DNA of 10,391 nt from Anaerolineaceae bacterium (GCA_011620465.1 WOZC01000169.1:1-10391), one strand, 5' to 3'; positions 1 to 7,828 are shown, counted from the first letter of the stretch. Numbers and translations are program-made. Notes: generated by a model not told the origin, from the letters alone.

Positions 1-1
1 T

Positions 2-37
2 AACCTGGCAGGCAAGACCGAGAAGGTGATCGACTAA
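2..37 (+). CDS. 3' end of an unidentified upstream gene (partial)
   Basis: Frame 2 stays open from the window edge to a TAA at 35-37 and encodes a C-terminus reading NLAGKTEKVID. The codons look ordinary, but eleven residues are too few to name a family. It does not resemble the C-terminus of L7/L12, which often precedes rpoB. The short repeats just downstream would also fit the end of an insertion-sequence transposase, which is a guess. The next gene has its own promoter about 140 bases on, so this gene need not be co-transcribed with rpoB. Confidence 0.4.
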   Translation, partial: NLAGKTEKVID

Positions 38-40
38 ACA

Positions 41-104
41 AAACTTCCAGATAATGTGTCAAGGCTAAATAGAAATGTCCTAAACTTTCAGATAATGTTT
101 TCAA
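41..104. repeat. Pair of 17-nt direct repeats upstream of rpoB
   Basis: Positions 41-57 and 82-98 read AAACTTCCAGATAATGT and AAACTTTCAGATAATGT, identical at 16 of 17 positions, and the similarity continues loosely to 62 and 104. The copies start 41 bp apart, close to four helical turns. They sit between the upstream stop codon and the rpoB promoter. They could be a paired protein-binding site, or subterminal repeats of an insertion-sequence end. I see no transposase in the window. Confidence 0.6.
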
Positions 105-177
105 ATTTTGTATTGTGGTAAAATATCTATTCTATATAAACGCAGGGATGAAAACGTTTTTTGGCCTAAAAACACTA

Positions 178-206
178 TTGACTTAGCAACCGAATTGTCT
201 TATACT
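178..206 (+). promoter_or_regulatory. rpoB promoter (sigma70-type)
   Basis: A -35 element TTGACT (178-183) and a -10 element TATACT (201-206) are separated by exactly 17 bp. Each matches the sigma70 consensus at five of six positions. Transcription would begin near 213, giving a leader of about 70 nt before the rpoB start. A weaker candidate is the extended -10 TGGTAAAAT at 116-124, which lacks a good -35. Confidence 0.7.
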
Positions 207-230
207 AAAAAATTACGCTTAAAAAGTATT

Positions 231-263
231 AAACGCGTGGGTCGCAGTTTGCACCACGCTTTT
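231..263 (+). promoter_or_regulatory. Leader hairpin upstream of rpoB
   Basis: GCGTGG (235-240) pairs perfectly with CCACGC (254-259). AAA/TTT (231-233 with 261-263) extends the stem past one mismatch, and GCA/TGC (244-246 with 250-252) can close an inner stem. The sequence TTTTA follows directly. The structure lies between the predicted transcription start and the Shine-Dalgarno sequence, so it may act as an attenuator or in translational control of rpoB. Seen by eye only; no folding energy was computed. Confidence 0.45.
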
Positions 264-282
264 ATCACGTTAGGAGATGTGA

Positions 283-3200
283 ATGACTGAACTGATGAAA
301 CCCAAGAATTACTCACGCATTCCCGTGGGGCTTCCGTTACCTGATCTAATTGAAGTTCAACTTGACTCCTTCAAACGTCTGAAGTCAGAAGGTTTGGGTA
401 GCTTATTCAACGAAATTTCTCCCATTGTTTCATATGGTGGTGACCTGAAACTGCACTTCCCCAGCGACACCGACACAGCCAGACAATTTGGTTTGGAATA
501 TCACTTCGAAGAGCCGAAAAACTCGATCGAAGAATGCCTCGAGCGTGATTTGACTTACGCTTGTCCGCTTTACGTTTCTGTCCTTCTCGATGGTGCTGAA
601 AGCAGCGATAAGATCAAGCACGAGCTCTTCCTGGGCGACTTCCCTGAAATGACTCCGAAGGGCACCTTCATTATTAATGGTACCGAACGCGTGGTTGTTT
701 CCCAGTTGATCCGCTCTCCAGGAGTTTATTTTGAAGCTGAGACGGACCGCACCACTGGTCGCAAGATGGCGACCGCAAAACTGATCCCTGACCGCGGTGC
801 CTGGATGGAGTTTGAGACCCGCAAGAATGACTTCATTATCCTTAAGTTCAACCGAAAACGTACTGTGCCGATCACGGTGTTCTTGCGTGCTTTGGCTGCA
901 TTGAAAGACAAAGATAATGACATCGATATTGCTCCATTAAAAGAAGGCACAAATGAAGAGATCCTGGCACTTTTCCAGGATGTCGACAACAACCCGAATC
1001 ACCTTTATATTGAGTCTTCTTTTGAGCAAGAACCCGAATATGACCTGACTAATTACAATATCAGCCAGGCAGCGTTGATTGAGTTTTACAAACGCTTGCG
1101 CCCAGGGGAACCACCCCAATTGGATAACGCCAGAGCCTATGTCAAAGAGCAGATTTTTGACCCCCGTCATTATGACCTCGAGAGCGTCGGTCGCTATAAA
1201 TTGAATCAAAAACTTGATCTGCAAGACATCGTTCGGATGGATCATCGCACCGTTACGGCGCACGACATTATCCAGATCGTCCGGCATATGATCCAGATCA
1301 ATAATGATAAAACACCGGCTGATGACATCGATCATCTTGGCAACCGCCGGGTTAAGACCGTTGGCGAACTGATCCAGAACAAGCTTCGTGTAGGCCTGCG
1401 CCGGATGGAACGCGTTATCAAAGAACGTATGTCCATTCGCGACCAGGGTATAAGCGCTTCGCCCGTTAGCCTGGTGAACATCCGACCGTTAGTTGCTTCG
1501 TTGCGTGAGTTCTTTGGCTCCAGCCAGCTCTCTCAATTCATGGAAGAGACCAACCCGCTTTCCGAGTTGCGCCACAAGCGCACCGTCTCTGCCTTAGGTC
1601 CTGGCGGTCTGCGCCGTGAGCGCGCCGGCTTTGATGTTCGCGACGTTCACTTCTCACACTACGGCCGAATTTGCCCAATCGAGACCCCTGAAGGTCCGAA
1701 CATTGGTTTGATCGGTCGTTTGGCGTCCTTTGCCAAGGTAAACGAGTATGGTTTCATTGAAACCCCATACCGACGAGTTTATCGCTCGATGAGGGGTGAC
1801 GACCCCAACCTGGTCAACCACCTGCTGCGCCAGAACATTGTCGATCCAAAGACCAATGAAGTTGTTTATCAAGCTGAAACCCGGGTTACCCCCGCAATGG
1901 CGAAAAAAATCAAATCCTTTGGGATCGATAATGTTTTAATTCGTCCTTTTATCAGCGATGAATATGTTTACATGAGTGCAGATGCCGAGGATAAGTACGT
2001 CATTGCTCAGGCAAACGCGCCTGTGAATGAATATAACGAATTCCTGCGACGCAATAGCTGTCGCTTCCACAACAAGTTCGAAATTCGGGACTACGAACAC
2101 ATCGATTTTGTCGATGTCGCTCCGAATCAGTTTGTTGGCATCTCTGCCGCTTTGGTTCCCTTCCTTGAGCACGATGACGCAAGCCGTGCCTTGATGGGTT
2201 CAAACATGCAAACCCAAGCGGTCCCACTGTTGCGCCCTGAAGTACCGATCGTTTCGACCGGTATGGAAGAAGTTGCTGTTGCTGATTCCGGTCAGGTTGT
2301 TATCGCTGAAGAAGATGGCGAAGTCATTTCTGTCACCGGGGATACACTCGTGTTGAAACAAGCCAGCGGTTTGCTTAAGATACACAAACTACGTAAGTAT
2401 CAGCGCTCCAATCAGAGCACCTGTATCGACCAGCGCCCTGCCGTTGTAAAAGGACAGTTGGTGCACAAAGGTGATGTGATCGTCGATTCCTCCTCTACGC
2501 AAGATGGCAAATTGGCTCTCGGTCAGAACGTAATGATCGCCTTTTTGCCCTGGGAAGGTTTCAACTTTGAAGATGCCATCCTGATTTCTGAACGCCTTGT
2601 TGAAGATGATCGCTACACCAGTATTCATATCGAAAAATATGAAGTGGAAGCCCGCGATACCAAGTTAGGTCCCGAAGAGATCACCCGTGAGATTCCGAAC
2701 GTCGGTGAAGACACCATCCGCGATCTGGACGAGACCGGTATCATCCGCGTTGGTGCGGAAGTTGGTCCGAATGAGATTTTGGTTGGCAAAATCACCCCGA
2801 AGGGTGAAAAAGAACTGACTCCCGAAGAGCGCCTTCTGCGGGCAATCTTCGGTGAAAAATCCCGCGATGTCAAAGATACCTCCTTGCGCATGCCTCATGG
2901 CGAACGTGGAATCGTGGTGGATGTCAAAGTCTTCACTCGTGAAGAGAACAGCGACCTGAGCGCTGGCGTTGACAAGATGGTGCGTGTTTCTGTAGCTCAG
3001 CGCCGTAAGATCACTGCTGGTGACAAAATGGCTGGTCGACATGGAAACAAAGGCTGTGTATCAATGGTCCTACCAGTTGAAGACATGCCTTTCCTCGAAG
3101 ATGGCACCCCCATTGATATCATTCTCAACCCATTGGGCATCCCCGGTCGTATGAACATCGGTCAGGTGCTTGAGGCTGAATTGGGATGGGCTGCGCACAG

Positions 3201-4230
3201 TCTCGGTTTTCGTGCTGTGACACCAGTTTTTGACGGTGCATCTGAAGCTGAAATCGAAGCAGAACTGGTGCGAGCCTGGATGATCGACGAAGCCTGGCGT
3301 GTCACCGCTGAAAAAGGCGCGGAATGGCTGCAGGGGGTTGAATATGACCCTGAATTGATCAAAGATGATAACGAAGTCAGACTGCTCTACCTGGAAGACA
3401 AACTTGCTGGTAAAGGTGTGGACTTGTTTCAGATCAAGGAAAACGAAGTTCTCGCGCGTCGGGCAGCTCTAAATCTTTGGTTGGAAAGCGAAGGCTACGA
3501 CCCAGCTACGATCACATCCTTCCCGGAAGAAAATATTTTAGTAGCCGACCGACAGCAACAAGACGACAACGCTGTGACAGCTTGTCTCGTATTGTGGGCG
3601 AAAAAACAGGGCAAGGAAATCGACAGCAGTCTTGATCGCGCTCAGATGGAAGCCAAAGCCCGTCAGATCATGATGGAAACCGGTAACCCTATTCCAACCC
3701 TTGGTAAACAACTGGTTCGCGACGGACGTACTGGCGAATTTTATGACCAGCCTGTCACTATCGGTATAATGAGCATGCTGAAACTGCATCACCTGGTTGA
3801 AGACAAGGTGCATGCCCGCTCGACCGGTCCATATAGCCTGGTGACTCAACAGCCGCTGGGTGGTAAGGCTCAATTTGGTGGTCAGCGCTTTGGCGAAATG
3901 GAAGTTTGGGCGCTTGAAGCTTACGGTGCCGCTTACACCCTGCAGGAAATGTTGACGGTGAAATCCGATGACGTTGCGGGCAGAACCGCCACCTACGAAT
4001 CGATCGTCCAGAATAAAGCGATCGAAGCCCCTGGTATTCCGGCTGCTTTCCGCGTTTTGGTGAAGGAACTTCAATCCCTGAGCCTGGCGGTGGAAGCCAT
4101 CATGGAAGACGGAGAAGTCGTGAAGTTTGGCAAAGATGAAGATCGTGGGCATCGCCAGCGCGTACCAACGGGTTTGATGGACCAGGGCTCAGATATCTTT
4201 GATAAACTAAAAGGTATTAGAAATGAGTGA
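283..4230 (+). CDS. rpoB: DNA-directed RNA polymerase subunit beta
   Basis: This is the beta subunit of RNA polymerase (1315 aa), which with beta' forms the catalytic cleft for RNA synthesis. The ATG at 283 is preceded by TAGGAG (271-276), and the N-terminus begins in typical fashion with RIPVGLPLPDLIEVQLDSF. The rifampicin pocket is at residues 410-438. NFEDA (761-765) carries the acidic pair corresponding to E. coli E813/D814. GDKMAGRHGNKG (913-924) holds the lysines corresponding to K1065 and K1073. The conserved C-terminal block with QQPLGGKAQFGGQRFGEME is intact. Two oddities stand out. The rifampicin pocket has Glu421 and Thr434 in place of E. coli D516 and R529. About 160 residues lie between FDGA (983-986) and DGRTGE (from 1147), where E. 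coli has about 23. rpoC does not follow; rpsL does. Confidence 0.99.
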   Translation: MTELMKPKNYSRIPVGLPLPDLIEVQLDSFKRLKSEGLGSLFNEISPIVSYGGDLKLHFPSDTDTARQFGLEYHFEEPKNSIEECLERDLTYACPLYVSVLLDGAESSDKIKHELFLGDFPEMTPKGTFIINGTERVVVSQLIRSPGVYFEAETDRTTGRKMATAKLIPDRGAWMEFETRKNDFIILKFNRKRTVPITVFLRALAALKDKDNDIDIAPLKEGTNEEILALFQDVDNNPNHLYIESSFEQEPEYDLTNYNISQAALIEFYKRLRPGEPPQLDNARAYVKEQIFDPRHYDLESVGRYKLNQKLDLQDIVRMDHRTVTAHDIIQIVRHMIQINNDKTPADDIDHLGNRRVKTVGELIQNKLRVGLRRMERVIKERMSIRDQGISASPVSLVNIRPLVASLREFFGSSQLSQFMEETNPLSELRHKRTVSALGPGGLRRERAGFDVRDVHFSHYGRICPIETPEGPNIGLIGRLASFAKVNEYGFIETPYRRVYRSMRGDDPNLVNHLLRQNIVDPKTNEVVYQAETRVTPAMAKKIKSFGIDNVLIRPFISDEYVYMSADAEDKYVIAQANAPVNEYNEFLRRNSCRFHNKFEIRDYEHIDFVDVAPNQFVGISAALVPFLEHDDASRALMGSNMQTQAVPLLRPEVPIVSTGMEEVAVADSGQVVIAEEDGEVISVTGDTLVLKQASGLLKIHKLRKYQRSNQSTCIDQRPAVVKGQLVHKGDVIVDSSSTQDGKLALGQNVMIAFLPWEGFNFEDAILISERLVEDDRYTSIHIEKYEVEARDTKLGPEEITREIPNVGEDTIRDLDETGIIRVGAEVGPNEILVGKITPKGEKELTPEERLLRAIFGEKSRDVKDTSLRMPHGERGIVVDVKVFTREENSDLSAGVDKMVRVSVAQRRKITAGDKMAGRHGNKGCVSMVLPVEDMPFLEDGTPIDIILNPLGIPGRMNIGQVLEAELGWAAHSLGFRAVTPVFDGASEAEIEAELVRAWMIDEAWRVTAEKGAEWLQGVEYDPELIKDDNEVRLLYLEDKLAGKGVDLFQIKENEVLARRAALNLWLESEGYDPATITSFPEENILVADRQQQDDNAVTACLVLWAKKQGKEIDSSLDRAQMEAKARQIMMETGNPIPTLGKQLVRDGRTGEFYDQPVTIGIMSMLKLHHLVEDKVHARSTGPYSLVTQQPLGGKAQFGGQRFGEMEVWALEAYGAAYTLQEMLTVKSDDVAGRTATYESIVQNKAIEAPGIPAAFRVLVKELQSLSLAVEAIMEDGEVVKFGKDEDRGHRQRVPTGLMDQGSDIFDKLKGIRNE

Positions 4231-4238
4231 TTTTGCGC

Positions 4239-4268
4239 TTGACGTTTTGATAAGAGGCGTGATAAAAT
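4239..4268 (+). promoter_or_regulatory. Internal str-operon promoter (extended -10)
   Basis: TTGACG (4239-4244) and TAAAAT (4263-4268) are separated by 18 bp, each matching consensus at five of six positions. A TGA triplet (4260-4262) directly before the -10 gives an extended -10 motif. Transcription would start near 4275, about 125 nt before rpsL. It begins only 9 bases after the rpoB stop, so rpsL-rpsG-fusA-rpsJ can be transcribed independently of rpoB. Confidence 0.7.
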
Positions 4269-4283
4269 GACTGCTCATTCCTG

Positions 4284-4311
4284 ACAGGCAGGGAGAGTTA
4301 TTTGTGCCTGT
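4284..4311 (+). promoter_or_regulatory. First hairpin in the rpsL leader
   Basis: ACAGGCA (4284-4290) pairs perfectly with TGCCTGT (4305-4311) around a 14-nt loop that contains a GGGAGAG sequence. It lies about 10 nt after the predicted transcription start of the internal promoter. It may stabilise the 5' end or form part of a leader-control structure together with the next hairpin. Confidence 0.5.
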
Positions 4312-4327
4312 TGAATAATTGGCTAAT

Positions 4328-4358
4328 AGGGCCATCCGCGCGTTAGATGGCCTTGTTT
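4328..4358 (+). terminator. Terminator-like hairpin before rpsL
   Basis: GGCCATC (4330-4336) pairs with GATGGCC (4346-4352) around a 9-nt loop. One G-U and one A-U pair extend the stem to 9 bp. The sequence TTGTTT follows. It could end rpoB transcripts, or attenuate those started at the internal promoter, since it lies inside the rpsL leader. The U-tract is short and interrupted, so termination would probably be partial. Confidence 0.5.
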
Positions 4359-4400
4359 AATGAATAATTGAAAGTTAATAGGTAGTACGGAGATAAAAAC

Positions 4401-4820
4401 GTGCCAACAATAAACCAACTGGTTAGAAATGGTCGCAAGACAAAAAGTAAAAAAAGCAAGTCACCCGCCTTGCAATATACGTTGAATTCGGAAAAACAAC
4501 GCAGAACACGCCAGCCGAAGGGCGCTCCCCAAAAGCGCGGCGTTTGCACCATCGTACGTACGATGACCCCCAAGAAACCGAATTCCGCTCTGCGAAAGAT
4601 TGCTCGTGTGCGTCTTTCCAATGGTATCGAAGTCACCGCGTATATTCCTGGTGAAGGTCACCAATTGCAAGAGCACAGCGTTGTATTGGTGCGTGGTGGT
4701 AGAGTGAAAGACCTGCCTGGTGTGCGTTATCACATCGTACGCGGGACACTGGACAGCACCGGTGTAGCTGATCGCAAACGCGCTCGTTCCAAATACGGCG
4801 CCAAACGCGCTGCGAAATAA
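4401..4820 (+). CDS. rpsL: 30S ribosomal protein S12
   Basis: S12 sits at the decoding centre of the small subunit and influences translational accuracy. I place the start at GTG 4401, because GGAG (4389-4392) lies 8 bases upstream and the product begins MPTINQLVRNGRK as in the family. The 139-aa protein contains PQKRGVC, TPKKPNSALRK and GRVKDLPGVRYHIVRG. Lys58 and Lys103 correspond to E. coli K42 and K87, so the common streptomycin-resistance sites are wild type. Asp104 is the residue methylthiolated by RimO in other bacteria. About 15 extra residues lie between PAL (22-24) and PQKRGVC (43-49) compared with E. coli; similar insertions occur in Chloroflexota. It is the first gene after the internal promoter and is followed after 60 nt by rpsG. 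Confidence 0.98.
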   Translation: MPTINQLVRNGRKTKSKKSKSPALQYTLNSEKQRRTRQPKGAPQKRGVCTIVRTMTPKKPNSALRKIARVRLSNGIEVTAYIPGEGHQLQEHSVVLVRGGRVKDLPGVRYHIVRGTLDSTGVADRKRARSKYGAKRAAK

Positions 4821-4832
4821 TTTGGAATGAAA

Positions 4833-4862
4833 GCCGGTAAAAAGCGGGAGACCGCCACTGGC
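4833..4862 (+). promoter_or_regulatory. rpsL-rpsG intercistronic hairpin (candidate S7 site)
   Basis: An inner stem GCGG/CCGC (4844-4847 with 4852-4855) is capped by GAGA, a GNRA tetraloop. An outer stem pairs GCCGGT (4833-4838) with ACTGGC (4857-4862), including one G-U pair. An A-rich stretch is bulged on the 5' side. In E. coli, S7 binds the equivalent S12-S7 intercistronic RNA and represses translation, so the position suggests the same role. That is inference from position, not from a matched binding motif. Confidence 0.5.
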
Positions 4863-4880
4863 TGAAATTGAGGAGCCATT

Positions 4881-5351
4881 ATGTCAAGAAGATTGAAACC
4901 AGAAAAGCGAATCACCACCCCTGATGTTCGTTATAACAACGTTCATCTGCAGATGATGATCAACCGCATCATGCTAAAAGGCAAGAAAAGCACCGTTACC
5001 CGCCATGTCTACAGCGCGATTGATATGATCGGCGAAAAGACTGGTAAAGAGGGTATCGAAGTTTTCGAAACCGCCTTGAAGAATGTCAGCCCGATGATGG
5101 AAGTTCGCCCCCGCCGTATTGGTGGCGCGACCTACCAGGTGCCGATGGAAGTTGCCCCAGAACGCCGGGTCACCCTGGCAATGCGCTGGATCATTAATGC
5201 TTCCCGTGCGAGATCTGGCAAGTCGTTCTCCGAGAAACTTGCTGGTGAATTGATGGACGCTGCTGAAAACCAGGGAGCTTCAATCCGCCGACGTGAAGAA
5301 ACGCATAAGATGGCTGAGGCTAACCGCGCGTTTTCTCACTTCCGCATGTAA
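4881..5351 (+). CDS. rpsG: 30S ribosomal protein S7
   Basis: S7 nucleates assembly of the 30S head and lies near the E site. The ATG at 4881 follows GAGGAG (4870-4875) with a 5-nt spacer. The 156-aa length matches the bacterial family. Recognisable segments are the basic N-terminus with INRIMLKGKKS, the beta-hairpin region MEVRPRRIGGATYQVP, the PERR motif and the C-terminal RREETHKMAEANRAFSHFR. No truncation or odd insertion is visible. It lies between rpsL and fusA, the normal str-operon order, with a structured spacer upstream and only 29 nt before fusA. Confidence 0.98.
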   Translation: MSRRLKPEKRITTPDVRYNNVHLQMMINRIMLKGKKSTVTRHVYSAIDMIGEKTGKEGIEVFETALKNVSPMMEVRPRRIGGATYQVPMEVAPERRVTLAMRWIINASRARSGKSFSEKLAGELMDAAENQGASIRRREETHKMAEANRAFSHFRM

Positions 5352-5380
5352 TTCTGGTACTTTAACAATCCAGGTCCCCC

Positions 5381-7459
5381 ATGACTGACTTTCCGCTCGA
5401 GCGCTATCGAAATATTGGCATTATCGCCCATATTGATGCTGGTAAAACAACTACCACCGAGCGGATTTTGTTTTATACCGGTAAAACATATCGCCTCGGT
5501 AATGTTGATGACGGCACTACTGTCACCGACTGGATGCCCGAGGAACGCGAACGCGGCATTACCATCGTTTCTGCAGCTGTAACGGCTGAATGGAAAGATC
5601 ACCTCATCAATATCATCGATACTCCTGGTCATATCGACTTCACCGCCGAAGTGCAGCGCTCTCTGCGTGTATTGGACGGTGGTGTGGTCGTTTTTGATTC
5701 CGTCCAGGGTGTTGAACCTCAAAGCGAGACCGTTTGGCGCCAGGCTGATAAGTTTGGTGTTCCGAGAATTTGTTTTTCTAACAAAATGGATCGTGTTGGT
5801 GCCTCTTACGAACGCACTATTGAGAGCATCAAAGAACGCCTGGGCGCAAATGCTCTGCAGATGCAGATCCCGATCGGCTCTGAAAGTGATTTTGTGGGCG
5901 TAATCAACTTGTTGGACCAAAATGCCGTTTATTATCGCGAAAGTTCTGGTTCCACCCCTGAAGTCGTTGAAATCCCTGAAGAATTCAAAGAGAAAGCTGC
6001 CAAACTACGTGAAGTATTGGTAGAACGCATCGCTGAACTCGATGAGGATCTGACAATCAAGTTCCTTGAGGGTGAGGAGATCCGCCTCGAAGAATTGAAG
6101 AAAGCTTTACGCAAAGCCGTGATTGCCAACCTGGTAACCCCGGTTTTTTGCGGCAGCAGCTTGAAAAACAAAGGCGTTCAATTAGTTTTGGATGCTGTAA
6201 TCGATTATTTGCCTTCGCCCCTGGATATTCCCCCGGTCACAGCGACCCTGGTTCGTGATGGCAGTGAAGTGCTGCGTCATGCTGATGACAGCGAACCAAT
6301 GTCAGCCTTGGTCTTCAAGATTGTGTCAGATCCCTACATGGGGCGCCTGGCTTATTTGCGTGTTTATTCCGGCAAGGTCAAGCAAAATTCGACTGTCCAG
6401 AACTCTTCCAAAGACAAAAAAGAACGCATTGGGAGACTCCTGCGAATGTATGCCGATCGGCGCGAAGACATCGAGGAATTGGGTGCGGGTGAAATCGGCG
6501 CGATCTTGGGCTTAAAGTTCAGTTTCACTGGTGACACACTCTGTGACCCTACCAACCCGGTTTTATTGGAAACGATCAGTTTCCCCGAACCTGTTATCTC
6601 GATCGCGATCGAACCGAAAACCAAGGCAGACCAGGACCGAATGTCTGAGTCTTTGGTGAAATTAGCTGAAGAAGACCCCACTTTCCGGGTTCGACAAGAC
6701 GATGTTACAGGTCAGACAGTTATCTCGGGAATGGGTGAGCTGCATCTTGATGTTTTGGTGACCCGATTGTTGCGCGAGTTCAAAGTGAAAGCTAACGTTG
6801 GCAAACCTCGTGTGGCTTATCGGGAAGCGATTACCAAACCGGTCATGAATGCCGAATATCGCTACAGCAAGCAAACCGGCGGGCATGGTCAGTATGGTCA
6901 TGTGATCTTTGACCTTGAACCGCTTGAGAGTGGACAGGGTTTACAGTTTGAAAACAAAATTCGCGGTGGTGCTATTCCCAAGGAATACATACCAGCAATT
7001 GAAAAAGGCTTCTTTGAGGCTTGTGAAAGTGGTCCTCTGGCTGGTTTCACCATGACCGATATCAAGTTCACATTAACCGATGGCAGTTTCCATGAAGTCG
7101 ACTCGAGCGAAATGGCTTTCCGCATGGCAACCATCTTTGGCGTACGCGAAGCCGCAGAGAAAGCTGATCCTGTGATTCTGGAACCCATCATGCAGGTGGA
7201 AATCACAATCCCCGAGGAATATACTGGCGATATCATCGGGCAAATCAACGCCCGCGTAGGCAATATCCTTGGTTTGGATGATCGTTATGGCAACGCCAAG
7301 GCGATTCACGCAGAAGTGCCTCTCTCAGAAATGTTTGGATACGCAACAGAGCTTCGCTCTGCTACCCAGGGTCGGGGTGTTTTTACAATGGAGTTTAAAC
7401 ATTACGACCGCGTCTCAGACGCATACATGAAAAAAATCCTCGGTCGGATCAACGGCTGA
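5381..7459 (+). CDS. fusA: Translation elongation factor G
   Basis: EF-G is the GTPase that moves tRNAs and mRNA through the ribosome and, with ribosome recycling factor, splits post-termination ribosomes. The 692-aa protein shows the GTPase motifs in order: AHIDAGKTTTTER (16-28), RGITI (58-62), DTPGH (80-84, with the catalytic His84) and NKMD (134-137). Later come the domain IV segments GGHGQYGHV and DGSFHEVDSSEMAF and a normal C-terminal domain V. These fit a canonical EF-G. The start ATG at 5381 has only a weak CCAGG-type Shine-Dalgarno sequence, so translational coupling to rpsG, 29 nt upstream, is plausible. tuf, which usually follows fusA, is absent; rpsJ begins 60 nt downstream. Confidence 0.98.
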   Translation: MTDFPLERYRNIGIIAHIDAGKTTTTERILFYTGKTYRLGNVDDGTTVTDWMPEERERGITIVSAAVTAEWKDHLINIIDTPGHIDFTAEVQRSLRVLDGGVVVFDSVQGVEPQSETVWRQADKFGVPRICFSNKMDRVGASYERTIESIKERLGANALQMQIPIGSESDFVGVINLLDQNAVYYRESSGSTPEVVEIPEEFKEKAAKLREVLVERIAELDEDLTIKFLEGEEIRLEELKKALRKAVIANLVTPVFCGSSLKNKGVQLVLDAVIDYLPSPLDIPPVTATLVRDGSEVLRHADDSEPMSALVFKIVSDPYMGRLAYLRVYSGKVKQNSTVQNSSKDKKERIGRLLRMYADRREDIEELGAGEIGAILGLKFSFTGDTLCDPTNPVLLETISFPEPVISIAIEPKTKADQDRMSESLVKLAEEDPTFRVRQDDVTGQTVISGMGELHLDVLVTRLLREFKVKANVGKPRVAYREAITKPVMNAEYRYSKQTGGHGQYGHVIFDLEPLESGQGLQFENKIRGGAIPKEYIPAIEKGFFEACESGPLAGFTMTDIKFTLTDGSFHEVDSSEMAFRMATIFGVREAAEKADPVILEPIMQVEITIPEEYTGDIIGQINARVGNILGLDDRYGNAKAIHAEVPLSEMFGYATELRSATQGRGVFTMEFKHYDRVSDAYMKKILGRING

Positions 7460-7519
7460 GATTAAACAGACTCATCCTGGCGAAAGCTGAATGAAATAAA
7501 GAAAAAGAACAGGAAAACT

Positions 7520-7828
7520 ATGGCAAAACAAAAAATCAGAATCCGTTTGAAAGCTTACGATCATCGTATCTTGGACCAATCTGCAAAACGAATTGTGGAA
7601 ACCGCTGAGCGCTCTGGTGCCCGTGTGGTTGGACCGGTACCTTTGCCGACCAAAATTGAAAAATACACCGTTCGCCGTTCCACCTTTATTGATAAAGACT
7701 CACAGGAACATTTTGAAATCCGTACCCATAATCGCCTGATCGACGTGCTGGAACCCGATTCCAAGACCATTGACATGCTCATGCGCTTGAGCCTGCCTGC
7801 TGGTGTTGATATCGAAATTAAGATTTAA
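7520..7828 (+). CDS. rpsJ: 30S ribosomal protein S10 (NusE)
   Basis: S10 is a head protein of the 30S subunit and, as NusE, joins NusB in transcription antitermination. The start ATG at 7520 is preceded by AGGA (7511-7514). The 102-aa product has the family pattern KIRIRLKAYDHRILDQSA near the N-terminus, then VRRSTFIDKDSQEHFEIRTH, HNRLIDVLEP and a short acidic-basic C-terminus. It is the last gene of this transcription unit: two terminators follow within 150 nt. Normally rplC would follow closely, but here it begins more than 2 kb away. Confidence 0.98.
   Translation: MAKQKIRIRLKAYDHRILDQSAKRIVETAERSGARVVGPVPLPTKIEKYTVRRSTFIDKDSQEHFEIRTHNRLIDVLEPDSKTIDMLMRLSLPAGVDIEIKI

Noticed and set aside
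108..290. 60-codon open frame upstream of and overlapping rpoB
   Set aside because: It starts with TTG, has no ribosome-binding site, contains the rpoB promoter and leader hairpin, and its composition is not protein-like.
3538..4152. 204-codon minus-strand open frame inside rpoB
   Set aside because: It is the antisense shadow of highly conserved RpoB sequence.
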